In this document: in pieces, positions 9,061 to 17,965 of the stretch
Position numbering within the stretch: position 1 is the first letter of the stretch
Layout of the letters: each line of letters starts with the position of its first letter
From: Thalassobius sp. Cn5-15
Lineage (GTDB): Bacteria; Pseudomonadota; Alphaproteobacteria; Rhodobacterales; Rhodobacteraceae
Length of the DNA: 64,000 nt
NCBI RefSeq assembly: GCF_022347685.1
Contig: NZ_JAKRGF010000005.1
Span: 124,001 to 188,000 of the forward strand
Direction: 5' to 3'
The notes under the pieces: generated by a model
Told to the model about the DNA's origin: nothing
What the model saw: only the letters and a program-made list of their open reading frames with translations
Databases searched by the model: none
Made by a program: the position numbers and the translations under genes

Positions 9061-9633
9061 TCAGCCGCGCAATTTGTGATGCAGTAGGATCGGCACGGTC
9101 AGATCCTCTTCATCCGTCAGATGACGGATCAGGAAGGTTTGAATGCCCTCTGCCTGTTTCAAAACCTCGGGCAGTTCCGATGGGGCGTCCTGCGGTGACA
9201 GATCCATCAGTTTGATGAAGCGGTTTGATGATTGCACCAGCCCATCCAGCAGGCCGTCCATTGCGTCATGGTCTGCCTCCAGCATCTCTAGCCCGGCGGT
9301 AAACCGGTCATCCGCTGCCATCAACTCGGGGAAGAATTTACGGTCTTCCCATGTGTGATGGCCATGCAGATTGCGCACCAGCGCGTTGCCAAAGTGGCCC
9401 AGCCGCATGGCGTACCAGTCGGGATCGATCTGCTTGTCCAGCATTTCTTCGGTGTCGGTGGCCACAATTGCGGCGATCTGCCGGAACATTGTGTGTGCCC
9501 CCATCCAACGTTCGATAGAGGCGGCGAAGTTCGGGTGATCCGGCCACGCATCGCGCGGATAATCCCGAAGCAGGGTCTGCATTTCCTCGGGCAGACCCTG
9601 TCTGACGGTGATGTCATATTGGGACATGACCAT
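9061..9633 (-). CDS. Hemerythrin HHE cation-binding domain protein
   Basis: This 190-residue protein looks like a four-helix HHE bundle that binds a di-iron centre. Candidate ligands are seen in HTMFRQ, HFGNALVRNLHGHHTWEDRKFFPEL, LEADHDAMD and IRHLTDEEDL. The family includes oxygen or nitric oxide sensors and iron-sulfur repair proteins; no partner domain is present, so the role is open. The protein is cytoplasmic, with no signal peptide. Two starts (9633 and 9627) lie two codons apart, and neither has a strong ribosome binding site. The gene lies between two EamA transporters on the same strand. Confidence 0.8.
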   Translation of the reverse strand: MVMSQYDITVRQGLPEEMQTLLRDYPRDAWPDHPNFAASIERWMGAHTMFRQIAAIVATDTEEMLDKQIDPDWYAMRLGHFGNALVRNLHGHHTWEDRKFFPELMAADDRFTAGLEMLEADHDAMDGLLDGLVQSSNRFIKLMDLSPQDAPSELPEVLKQAEGIQTFLIRHLTDEEDLTVPILLHHKLRG

Positions 9634-9703
9634 CAGGTGGGTACGCGTGGCGTGCGGCGCAACTGGGGTGGTTGTGCAAGGATGAACTGGTTCTGTGCAG
9701 ATC

Positions 9704-10624
9704 TTAGGCGGCGTTGCGACGGTTCGGCTGGCGTGACAGCATCAACCCGCCAAGGATCAGTGCGAGCGCGGCGAACAGTTGGGGCGGCACCGCCTCGGAC
9801 AGCAAAGCTGCGCCGAAGATCACCGACCAGACCGGCACCTGATAGTTCACCGTAGATAGAAACGCCGGTCCGGCGGAGCGGGCGACCTGCACCAGCAGGA
9901 TCTGAGCTACCGCCGTGGGGAACAGGCCAAGGTAGAGGATCGCGAGGAGGGGTTTGGTGTCTGGCATCGCAGGCACGCCCTCTTGCCACAGGGCAACCGG
10001 CAGGATGATCCCGGCGCCGCAGATCAGCGCAGCGGCGGAGAGGGATAGCATATTCACCTGCGGGCACAGGCGGGTGACAATCGCCCCGATCGCATAACAC
10101 AGCGACGCCGTCAGACAGGCGAGGCGCGCCAGCGATTCATAATCGCTGCCCGCGCTGGTGAAGGCATCAAGGCCGATCAGTACCACAACGCCGACGAAGC
10201 CCACCGAGAATCCCAAGCTGCGGCGCAATGTCATTCGTTCACCGGGCACCAAGAGGTGAGAAAGAGGCAGCACAAACAGCGGTACAATCGCCATGCAGAC
10301 GCCAGCAAACCCGCTGGCCACATAGGTCTGCCCCCAGCTGAGCAGGGTGAAGGGCAGGGCGTTAGAAAAGACGCCCATTCCCAGCGCGCAGGCCCAGATG
10401 ATGCGGCCCTGACGGGTCGCAAAGGAGGGCAGCGAAATACCCATGACGGTGATCAGCGCCACAAGGCTAAGCGCGCCGATGGCGATGCGGGTGGCAGCTA
10501 TAGTCATCGGGCCAAGGCCGTCCAGCGCTACCGTGACCGCCATAAACGACGCGCCCCAGATAATGCCAAGGGTGATCAGCTTGATCCAGTTGGTGAGGCC
10601 GGGAGAGGTAGGCGTATCGGTCAT
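9704..10624 (-). CDS. DMT superfamily transporter, EamA family
   Basis: The 306-residue membrane protein has two EamA domains: residues about 12-145, starting NWIKLITLGIIWGASFMAVTVAL, and about 160-295, starting ARLACLTASLCYAIGAIVTR. About ten hydrophobic segments are expected. It is probably a metabolite exporter of the inner membrane, with unknown substrate. It resembles the 8038-8946 protein and is probably a duplicate. It lies downstream of ilvC on the same strand but behind the ilvC terminator at 10640-10677, so it may depend on read-through or on its own promoter. Confidence 0.88.
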   Translation of the reverse strand: MTDTPTSPGLTNWIKLITLGIIWGASFMAVTVALDGLGPMTIAATRIAIGALSLVALITVMGISLPSFATRQGRIIWACALGMGVFSNALPFTLLSWGQTYVASGFAGVCMAIVPLFVLPLSHLLVPGERMTLRRSLGFSVGFVGVVVLIGLDAFTSAGSDYESLARLACLTASLCYAIGAIVTRLCPQVNMLSLSAAALICGAGIILPVALWQEGVPAMPDTKPLLAILYLGLFPTAVAQILLVQVARSAGPAFLSTVNYQVPVWSVIFGAALLSEAVPPQLFAALALILGGLMLSRQPNRRNAA

Positions 10625-10639
10625 GACGAAGTCTTTGTA

Positions 10640-10677
10640 TTCAAATGAAAAGGGCGCGCCAGATCATCGGCGCGCCC
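10640..10677 (-). terminator. Intrinsic terminator after ilvC (minus strand)
   Basis: Read on the minus strand, GGGCGCGCC-GATGATCT-GGCGCGCCC forms a 9-bp stem followed by TTTTCATTTG. It lies about 40 bases after the ilvC stop. Confidence 0.8.
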
Positions 10678-10714
10678 CAAATCTTTAGGTTAGCGGGATC
10701 TGCCCGCCAAGACC

Positions 10715-11749
<1,035 letters not shown>

Positions 11750-11819
11750 TCACTGTGTTGTGTGTTAAACTGTCTGCGATCAGCATAGGGATTGGCACGA
11801 CGAGTGCGAGAGAGAAATG

Positions 11820-11835
11820 CATAGAATTGACTATG
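11820..11835. promoter_or_regulatory. Candidate Lrp/AsnC operator between ilvC and the Lrp genes
   Basis: CATAG-AATTGA-CTATG is a perfect 5-bp dyad in the AT-rich 143-base gap between divergent ilvC and the first Lrp gene. Lrp-type proteins favour short dyads around an AT-rich centre. Assignment is by position and shape only. Confidence 0.4.
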
Positions 11836-11880
11836 ATACTGTGATATCTATTTGCAATATTGGCTATTAACGTTAAAATC

Positions 11881-12336
11881 ATGCTTGATGATCTGGACCG
11901 GCGCATATTGCGATACATGCAGGGTGACCCTGATACATCCATCCCCGATCTGGCGGATCGCATCGGGATGACCGCATCACGTCTGTCGCGGCGGCTGGAC
12001 AAGTTGCGCGAAACCGGCGTCATGCTTGGCACCCGGGCTGTGATCAACTGGCAAGCGTTGGGATATGCGGTGGAGGTGTCGCTGCGCATAACGCTTGATA
12101 AGACCCAGCCCCGTGCCTTTGACGAATTTATTGAAGCTGCCCGTCTGATCCCCGAGGTGGTGGAAATTCAGACCTTCCTTGGTCAAGTGGATGTGCGCCT
12201 TTCGGTGATTGCCCGCGATATGGCCCATTATCAGGACATCTACCGCGAACAGATCCTGACACTGCCCCATATCAACGATATTGAGGCCTTGATGCAGGTG
12301 GCGCGGATCAAGTCAGACGAAAGCCTGCCGATATGA
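11881..12336 (+). CDS. Lrp/AsnC family transcriptional regulator
   Basis: The 151-residue protein has an N-terminal winged helix (LDDLDRRILRYMQ, LADRIGMTASRLSRRLDKLRETGVM, about residues 2-60) and a C-terminal RAM ligand-binding domain (VVEIQTFLGQVDVRLSVIARD). Family members sense amino acids as octamers and control their metabolism. The ATG at 11881 is preferred to a TTG at 11860 because the Lrp fold starts right there. Its stop overlaps the start of a second Lrp gene by four bases (ATGA), so the two are translationally coupled. Divergent ilvC is the obvious target. Confidence 0.9.
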   Translation: MLDDLDRRILRYMQGDPDTSIPDLADRIGMTASRLSRRLDKLRETGVMLGTRAVINWQALGYAVEVSLRITLDKTQPRAFDEFIEAARLIPEVVEIQTFLGQVDVRLSVIARDMAHYQDIYREQILTLPHINDIEALMQVARIKSDESLPI

Positions 12337-12818
12337 TTGATCTTGATGACATCGACCGCCAGATCCTCTTGGCGCTGTCACGTGACGCAACGCAAAGCGC
12401 GTCTGCCCTTGGGCGGCGCTTCGGCCTTAGCCAACCTGCCACATGGCGGAGGATCAAGCGGTTGCAGGACGCAGGTATCATTGCGGGCCGCAAGCTGGAT
12501 CTGGATAAAGAGAAGTTGGGATTTGGGGTGACCGTCTTCCTCGGCGTCAAACTGGCTACCAAGGGGCGCGTGAGCCTAGAAGATTTTGAACGCGCCGTTG
12601 CCGCGATCCCAGAGGTGCAGACGGTCGAGCACGTCTTGGGCATGTATGACTACCGCTTGCGGGTGACGGCACGAGACATTTCGGATTTTGAACGGGTGCT
12701 GCGGCGCCGGATTATGACTCTGCCTGGGGCGGGTAATGTGGAGGCAAACGTGCTGCTGAGCGAGGAGCGCCGTCCAGGACCGTTGGCCGGATCCTTTGCT
12801 GAAAACCGCAAGGGGTAG
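12333..12818 (+). CDS. Lrp/AsnC family transcriptional regulator (second of tandem pair)
   Basis: The 161-residue protein has the same layout as its upstream neighbour: helix-turn-helix at about residues 2-60 (IDLDDIDRQILLALSRD, LGRRFGLSQPATWRRIKRLQDAGII) and a RAM domain (VQTVEHVLGMYDYRLRVTARD). The start codon overlaps the preceding stop (ATGA). The two proteins are clearly homologous but not near-identical. Coupled pairs may form mixed oligomers, which is an inference. The gene converges on the UbiH-type gene, six bases away. Confidence 0.9.
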   Translation: MIDLDDIDRQILLALSRDATQSASALGRRFGLSQPATWRRIKRLQDAGIIAGRKLDLDKEKLGFGVTVFLGVKLATKGRVSLEDFERAVAAIPEVQTVEHVLGMYDYRLRVTARDISDFERVLRRRIMTLPGAGNVEANVLLSEERRPGPLAGSFAENRKG

Positions 12819-12824
12819 GGCGCT

Positions 12825-14027
12825 TTATCCGCGCGCACCCAGCCCCATTTGCATCATCAGCTTACGGACCGGTGCTAGCGAATAGATCGCGTTAAGGCCT
12901 GTTGCTCGCAGATTGCGCATCGTTTGCGATGACATCATCGAGGCGCGGTTTAACACATCAATCCCTGCGGCGCGCACTTGCACTTCACGGTGGCGTTGGC
13001 GGTTAAACTCAGCCAGCATTTTGGCATCGCCCAAGCCTTCGGGCCGCGCCACAGCCAGATCGCGCAGCACCCGCATATCGCCCAGCGACATGTTCAGACC
13101 CTGTGCGCCAATGGGGGGGACCACATGCGCGGCCTCTGCCACCAAGGCGATACGTTCCCCGTCCATACGCTCGGCCACTTGATTGATGATGGGCCAAACC
13201 GTGCGGCGCGATGCTAATTTCAGTGGGCCGAACAGCTGACAGGAGCGTTCGTTCATCGCCGCCTCAAACTCCGCTTCTGGCAAGTCAGCCAAGCGCTGCA
13301 CCTCCGGCCCCTGTTCCATCCACACGATCGCGGAGGAGGGCAGGCCATTGTAATCGGGCAATGGCACCAGGGTGAACGGCCCGCCGGACCGGTGTACCTC
13401 GGTCGAAACATTTTCATGCGGAATCGGATGGGTCACGGCAAAAGCCAGTGCCTTTTGGCCGTAGCGGGTTGTCTTGACCTTGATTCCAGCCGCCTCGCGC
13501 ATGGGCGAATTGCGCCCGTCTGCGGCGACCACCAGTTTGCAGGTGACGGTGCTGCCATCGCTTAGACCGACCTTTGCCATCGAGGTGCGGGTGAACAGTG
13601 TCGTTGTGCCAGTGCCGGGTCGGAAGGTAACGTTTTCCATCGCCTTCAGATGTGCGGTCAGCTCGCGGCGCAATAGCCAGTTGGGCAGGTTCCAGCCAAA
13701 CGGTTTGTCTGAAATGTCGGAGGCGTTGAAGTCCTTGACGATGCGCGGCTCTGCCTCGACCCCACCGGCGTCCACGATGCGCATGATCTGCAGCGGCGCT
13801 GCTTCATCCGCCAGACGGGCCCAAACACCAGCCTCGTCCAGCAGGGCTTGCGAGGGTTGCAAAAACGCGGTGGTGCGCATGTCCGATCCCTGCACGTCCC
13901 GTTCCGTCACGGGCGGCGTAGGATCAACGCAGAGAACCGAAAAACCCGCCTGACCGAACATTGCGGCGGCGGTCAGACCGGCGACCCCGCCGCCGGACAC
14001 TAGGATATCTACGTCATAAGTTTGCAT
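12825..14027 (-). CDS. UbiH/UbiF-type FAD-dependent monooxygenase
   Basis: The 400-residue flavoprotein hydroxylates the aromatic ring in ubiquinone synthesis by family inference. The FAD dinucleotide motif is SGGGVAGLTAA at residues 11-21, the second flavin motif is VVAADGRNSPMREAAGI, and the third is a GAQGLNMSLGDMRVL segment. Alphaproteobacteria use UbiL-like enzymes of this class, so the exact ring position is uncertain. The start ATG lies five bases after AGGAGG on the minus strand. That ribosome binding site and start lie inside an 11-bp inverted repeat described separately. The gene is last in a minus-strand series with a small membrane protein gene. Confidence 0.86.
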   Translation of the reverse strand: MQTYDVDILVSGGGVAGLTAAAMFGQAGFSVLCVDPTPPVTERDVQGSDMRTTAFLQPSQALLDEAGVWARLADEAAPLQIMRIVDAGGVEAEPRIVKDFNASDISDKPFGWNLPNWLLRRELTAHLKAMENVTFRPGTGTTTLFTRTSMAKVGLSDGSTVTCKLVVAADGRNSPMREAAGIKVKTTRYGQKALAFAVTHPIPHENVSTEVHRSGGPFTLVPLPDYNGLPSSAIVWMEQGPEVQRLADLPEAEFEAAMNERSCQLFGPLKLASRRTVWPIINQVAERMDGERIALVAEAAHVVPPIGAQGLNMSLGDMRVLRDLAVARPEGLGDAKMLAEFNRQRHREVQVRAAGIDVLNRASMMSSQTMRNLRATGLNAIYSLAPVRKLMMQMGLGARG

Positions 14028-14079
14028 TGGACTGCCTCCTGTTGAGCGGCAATTTAGCTCTATCTGTCAGGCAGTCCAA
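14025..14079 (-). promoter_or_regulatory. Leader hairpin covering the ubiH ribosome binding site
   Basis: On the minus strand TTGGACTGCCT (14079-14069) pairs perfectly with AGGCAGTCCAA (14037-14027), with 31 bases between the arms. The 3' arm contains most of the AGGAGG ribosome binding site and the A of the ATG start. If the mRNA starts upstream of 14079, the paired form would hide the translation start. Confidence 0.55.
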
Positions 14080-14090
14080 GCGGCATCCTG

Positions 14091-14315
14091 TCACCCGCGG
14101 CTGATGATAATCAGCATGATGTAGACGACTGGAACAGCTGCCAGCGCGGGGATGTAGAGGCCGGGCACACCAAAGGTGTAGATCGACAGGCCCCACAGGA
14201 CCGCAGCCACCAACGCAAACAGGAAGCCGATCATTTCGCCCTGGTTCTTGTTGGACGGTTTTTCAACAACTGCGGCGGTGTTTTCTGCTTCGATGGTGGT
14301 GTCCATGGTGGTCAT
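14091..14315 (-). CDS. Small membrane protein, function unknown
   Basis: The 74-residue protein has a hydrophilic N-terminus (about 28 residues, rich in Glu, Thr and Asn) followed by two hydrophobic segments (GFLFALVAAVLWGLSIY and YIPALAAVPVVYIMLIIIS), so a two-pass inner-membrane protein is likely. The ATG at 14315 has GGAG eight bases upstream. I do not recognise the family. It lies between the HAD nucleotidase and the UbiH-type gene on the same strand, 11 bases before the inverted repeat that overlaps the UbiH start. A membrane role linked to quinone metabolism is possible but unsupported. Confidence 0.65.
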   Translation of the reverse strand: MTTMDTTIEAENTAAVVEKPSNKNQGEMIGFLFALVAAVLWGLSIYTFGVPGLYIPALAAVPVVYIMLIIISRG

Positions 14316-14377
14316 GACGTATCTCCGTTTGCGCGAATTTTTGTGCAGTGATCTGCTCAGACCCCTGCGGTTGCCCG

Positions 14378-14478
14378 TCACATAATCGCCGCGCCGAAGA
14401 AACCCCAGTGGACAAAGTCGCGCTGCGGCAACGCGCCGCGCAGCCATCCTTTGGCCTGTTTGGGTTTAAGCGTTGATC
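14378..14478 (-). other. Short open frame without a normal start codon
   Basis: Between the nucleotidase and the small membrane protein a minus-strand frame reads AKGWLRGALPQRDFVHWGFF and then GAAIM before TGA at 14380-14378. The text looks protein-like (aromatic, balanced), but no ATG or GTG lies in the open stretch, only TTG. It may be a remnant of a gene end or chance. I do not recognise it. Confidence 0.2.
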
Positions 14479-15116
14479 AGTTGCGCCAGAAAGGCGGTCA
14501 GGTCATCAGTGTGGTGATGAATATGCTCCGCATGATGCGGATCCGGTGCCACATGCACGGTTTTCATGCCCAATTGATGCGGAACTGCCAGATTGCGCGG
14601 ATCATCCTCGAACATTGCCCCGCGTTCTGTTGCGATCCCATCTTTGGCAAAGATCGTTTGGAACGCTTCCAGTTCGGGTTTGGGGCAAAAATCGGCGTGT
14701 TCAACCCCGTAGATCGCATCGAAAAGGCCGCTCAGTCCGCGCGCGGCCAGCACCCGTTCCGCATAAGGCGCGGAGCCGTTGGTGTAGACAATCCGCCGCC
14801 CCGGCAGATTGCGAATATGAGCGGCCAGATCATGGTCCTGTTCCAGATGATCCAGCGAAATATCGTGCACGGCGGTCAGGTAGGGGGCAGGATCTACGTC
14901 GTGTTCGCGCATCAGGCCAGCCAGCGTGGTGCCATAGGTGGCCCAATAATGATTGCGCAGGTAATCGGCGCGGGCCTGATCGACGCCAAGAGTCTGCATG
15001 ACGTAAGTGGTCATCTTCACCTCAATCTGGTCAAAGAGGCGGGCGCGGGGTGGGTAAAGCGTGTTATCAAGGTCAAAGACCCATTGATCCACGTGGGAAA
15101 AATCTTGTTTGGGCAT
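14466..15116 (-). CDS. Pyrimidine 5'-nucleotidase family HAD hydrolase
   Basis: The 216-residue cytoplasmic HAD enzyme has motif I FDLDNTLYP (Asp15 as nucleophile and Asp17 as acid/base), motif II YTNGS, motif III CPKPELEAF with the Lys, and motif IV FEDDPRNL. The inserted helical cap between motifs I and II (VKMTTYVMQTLGVDQARADYLR) is typical of the pyrimidine 5'-nucleotidase branch related to yeast SDT1/PHM8. These enzymes dephosphorylate pyrimidine nucleotides or sugar phosphates. It is probably the first gene of the minus-strand group with the small membrane protein and UbiH genes. The divergent GntR gene starts 145 bases away. Confidence 0.86.
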   Translation of the reverse strand: MPKQDFSHVDQWVFDLDNTLYPPRARLFDQIEVKMTTYVMQTLGVDQARADYLRNHYWATYGTTLAGLMREHDVDPAPYLTAVHDISLDHLEQDHDLAAHIRNLPGRRIVYTNGSAPYAERVLAARGLSGLFDAIYGVEHADFCPKPELEAFQTIFAKDGIATERGAMFEDDPRNLAVPHQLGMKTVHVAPDPHHAEHIHHHTDDLTAFLAQLINA

Positions 15117-15260
15117 GCGTGGAACTTAGGCCGTTGCCCGTGTTAGGACAAGCTGAACAGAAGGTGTGCGATAAGGCGGCGGTATGCGCGGTTTGCCTTG
15201 ATCCTGCGCAGTGGCGCGTTACTGTGCCCCGATCACATCTGCCCACCCCGGAGAGGCGCC

Positions 15261-15911
15261 ATGTCCGAACCCAAACCCCAAAAAGATGCCTATCGCCTGA
15301 TACTTGAGGCGATAGATACTGGCGTTTACCGCCCCGGTGATCGTTTGGTGGAAAGCGAACTTGCAGACCGGTTCGGCGTATCGCGTACCCCGATTCGCGA
15401 AGCTTTGCAGCGGTTGGAGACACAGTCACTCTTGTCGCGCGACGGGCGCAGTCTGATTGTCGCTTCGCTGGATCATAACCAGCTGAGCGAACTTTATGCT
15501 GTGCGCGCGGAACTGGAAGGGCTGGCGGCCCGTCTGGCGGCTCGCCATGCCTCTAAAGAAGAGGTCAGCCTGCTGCGCGAAATGGTCGAAGAGGATCGCG
15601 CCTTGGTCGATGATCCCGCCGCCCTCAGCCGCGCCAATCGCCGGTTCCACAAACAGATCCATCTGGCGTCCCATAACCGTTATCTGGTCCAGCAGCTGGA
15701 AATGGTGCATCGCACCATGGCGCTGATGGCCACCACATCGCTGGCCGCCGAAGGGCGCGGTGTGGACGCACTGGCGGAACATGATGCAATCGTTTCGGCT
15801 ATCGCTGCGGGGGATGAGCAGCGCGCTGGGGATGCGCTGAAACAACATATTTCCAAGGCGTTCACCACCCGTCTGAAACTGGATTCGCGCAACATCAACC
15901 GTCTGGGATAG
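15261..15911 (+). CDS. GntR family transcriptional regulator, FadR/FCD subfamily
   Basis: The 216-residue protein has an N-terminal winged helix-turn-helix (DAYRLILEAIDTGVYRPGDR, ESELADRFGVSRTPIREALQRLE, about residues 10-75) and an all-helical FCD ligand domain with the metal-site residues Asp, His, His in HKQIHLASHNRYLV and EHDAIVSAI. FCD members usually sense organic acids. The ATG at 15261 has GGAGAGG four bases upstream. The gene overlaps the convergent glycosyltransferase gene by 17 bases at the 3' end. The target genes are unknown. Confidence 0.9.
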   Translation: MSEPKPQKDAYRLILEAIDTGVYRPGDRLVESELADRFGVSRTPIREALQRLETQSLLSRDGRSLIVASLDHNQLSELYAVRAELEGLAARLAARHASKEEVSLLREMVEEDRALVDDPAALSRANRRFHKQIHLASHNRYLVQQLEMVHRTMALMATTSLAAEGRGVDALAEHDAIVSAIAAGDEQRAGDALKQHISKAFTTRLKLDSRNINRLG

Positions 15912-17874
15912 GCGCGGGCATTGATGTGGCCTCTGCTTCCTCTGGGGCAAGGCCATGTTGCGTTTTGTCCCAGTAGAAGGGGGCAAAGATCAGTTCTGCC
16001 AGCGCCTTATAGGCCGCCAGTGCGGCCATCGGGAAATAGAGGTGCAGGGTTGGCACCCATGTCAGCAGATCCAGACTGCGCCGTGCGGTGCAGGCGGTCA
16101 GCGCGATCAGCAAGCTCATGCATTCAACAGTGATGAACCCGACGGCCATCGCCTGCAGCACAGGCCAAGGCACAAAGCCATGCAACGGATGGGCGCCGCC
16201 AAAAGGCAGCAACCAGAAGCTCCACAATATCGGCGCAAGAAAGAACTGCGACAGTGCGGTGACGAAATGCAACTGCACGCCGCAGAACTGCCACGGCCCC
16301 AACTGTCGTAGCAATTGCCACGGCTGGCGCATATGGACCAGATAGGTGGCCATGTATCCCTTCAGCCAACGCGACCGCTGACGCACCCACGGCCAAGGGC
16401 GGCAGTTCGCCTCTTCATAGGTGGTGCTGTCGAGCATTTCGACTCGGTAGCCGTGGCGTGCCAGCCGGATGCCCAGATCCGCATCCTCTGTCACATTGTG
16501 GGCATCCCAGCCGCCAACGCGCCGCAGCACATCGTGGCGACAGAACACGGTGGTGCCGCCCAAAGGGATGGCAAAGCCCAGGCGCCTCATACCTGGCAGA
16601 ACCACACGGAACCAGCCTGCGTATTCGATGGTGAAACAGCGCGCGATCCAGTTCTGGCACGGGTTGTAGTAATCCAGCACCCCCTGCACACCGGCCAAAT
16701 CCTCTGGTGCGTCCTGCATCGCAGCAGCCACCTTCAGCAGTTGGTCGTGTTCTGGCGCATCCTCGGCGTCGTAGATGCCAATGATGTCGCCGCGGCAAAA
16801 GTCCAGCGCGTAGTTCATCGCCCGCGGTTTGGTGCGCGGGGTGCCGTCAGGAACAACCAGTGTGCGCAGATAGTCCGGCAGTCGTAATTGACTGAGGGCG
16901 GATTGTGTGAGCTGGTCTTCCTCCTCCAGCAAAATCAGCACTTCCAGCAGCCCACTGGGATAGTCAAGTGCGCCGAGGCGTTTCAGCAACGCGGGCAGCA
17001 CCTCTGGTTCTTTGTACAGCGGGACAAGAACGCTGATGCGGGGCAGCGGTGGGCCGCGTTGTGATGGTCCTTGGGTGGTGAGCAGATTGGATGCGGGCGG
17101 ATGTCTTTGAAGTTGGCCGGTGACATAGGACAGCAGTGCCAGAATTTTCATAGATGAGGCCAGAACCAGTGTCAGACACGCCCAAAGTGCGAGGCACAGA
17201 AAGGTGATCTGTGGCCAGATGACAAAGGCTAATGCGAGGACGACAGGGATCAGTGTGAGCATTACAGTGCGGCGCAGCGGACGCAGGCCCCAATTGCGGC
17301 AGCTTTCACTGATGTCAACGCGGGTGCTGGCCGCGAGGGAAAGACGTGGGGCCTGCATTCTTTGCAGTGCCTTATGGATCGCGGCGCGCGGCGCATAGTG
17401 CAGGCGACAGCGATCGATGGCCAGATCTGCACGCAATAGAGCAGGATCAAATCGCGCAGGGTCTGCCGCGACGATATGCAGTTTCCCGTCCCGCTGATAA
17501 AGCGGCAGCAATCCTAGTTGCACGCAGCGCTGGGGATCAAATCGTGGCAGTAGCGAAACATCTGCCTGCGCCTCGGGGGCGGGGCAATAGGGCAGGCCCA
17601 GCCAATCTGCGTGGTGTTGGGCCAGCGTGGTGGCCTGCGCGGGGTGCAGGTGCACGAGGCAGTCAAACAGATCGTGACTGCGCAGCAACGCCAGATGTTG
17701 TGCGCGTAACAGATCGGTCGCCGTGAGTGCGCCATTGTCCAGCAGGTACTGACCGAACTGAACCTGCGCTGGTCTGCGGGATGGCCGCGCACCGGACTGC
17801 AGGCTGCCAAGGCGATCCGCGACAGCCTGCTGTGCTGTTCTATCAAGTGCATTATAAAAGGGCTTTGAGGCCAA
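15895..17874 (-). CDS. Family 2 glycosyltransferase with N-terminal MshEN/GspE-N-like domain
   Basis: The protein has about 659 residues. Residues about 40-180 resemble the GspE/MshEN N-terminal fold (FGQYLLDNGALTATDLL, LGLPYCPAPEAQADVSLLPR, LLPLYQRDGKLHIVAADPA). Two hydrophobic segments follow (about 200-250), then a GT2 core with VPLYKEPEVLPALL, YDAEDAPE (DxD-like), TEDADLGIRLARHGY and RQRSRWLKGY (QxxRW). Three or four C-terminal transmembrane segments end the protein. It resembles processive synthases such as cellulose or NrfB-like enzymes; the sugar is unknown. No ATG lies near the N-terminus. TTG at 17874 follows a GGGGGGA tract; another TTG lies at 17913. A CtrA-type site lies upstream. 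Confidence 0.82.
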   Translation of the reverse strand: MASKPFYNALDRTAQQAVADRLGSLQSGARPSRRPAQVQFGQYLLDNGALTATDLLRAQHLALLRSHDLFDCLVHLHPAQATTLAQHHADWLGLPYCPAPEAQADVSLLPRFDPQRCVQLGLLPLYQRDGKLHIVAADPARFDPALLRADLAIDRCRLHYAPRAAIHKALQRMQAPRLSLAASTRVDISESCRNWGLRPLRRTVMLTLIPVVLALAFVIWPQITFLCLALWACLTLVLASSMKILALLSYVTGQLQRHPPASNLLTTQGPSQRGPPLPRISVLVPLYKEPEVLPALLKRLGALDYPSGLLEVLILLEEEDQLTQSALSQLRLPDYLRTLVVPDGTPRTKPRAMNYALDFCRGDIIGIYDAEDAPEHDQLLKVAAAMQDAPEDLAGVQGVLDYYNPCQNWIARCFTIEYAGWFRVVLPGMRRLGFAIPLGGTTVFCRHDVLRRVGGWDAHNVTEDADLGIRLARHGYRVEMLDSTTYEEANCRPWPWVRQRSRWLKGYMATYLVHMRQPWQLLRQLGPWQFCGVQLHFVTALSQFFLAPILWSFWLLPFGGAHPLHGFVPWPVLQAMAVGFITVECMSLLIALTACTARRSLDLLTWVPTLHLYFPMAALAAYKALAELIFAPFYWDKTQHGLAPEEAEATSMPAPIPDG

Positions 17875-17903
17875 AGAAAATCCCCCCGTGCAGGACACGG
17901 GGG
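17870..17903 (-). terminator. Intrinsic terminator after carA (minus strand), overlapping glycosyltransferase start
   Basis: On the minus strand CCCCCGTG-TCCTG-CACGGGGG forms an 8-bp stem followed by GATTTTCTTT. It lies about 65 bases after the carA stop. Its 3' arm also supplies the only purine-rich tract before the TTG at 17874. Confidence 0.7.
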
Positions 17904-17920
17904 AGGATCTCAAAGCTTGG

Positions 17921-17935
17921 TTAAGACGGGGTTAA
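17921..17935 (-). promoter_or_regulatory. CtrA-type binding site upstream of the glycosyltransferase
   Basis: On the minus strand TTAACCCCGTCTTAACC fits the alphaproteobacterial CtrA consensus TTAA-N7-TTAA with the favoured C after the second half-site. It lies about 47 bases before the TTG chosen as the start of the glycosyltransferase. Binding is inferred from consensus only. Confidence 0.5.
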
Positions 17936-17965
17936 GGCGCCTTTTCCGGTTATATCAGGGTGCTA

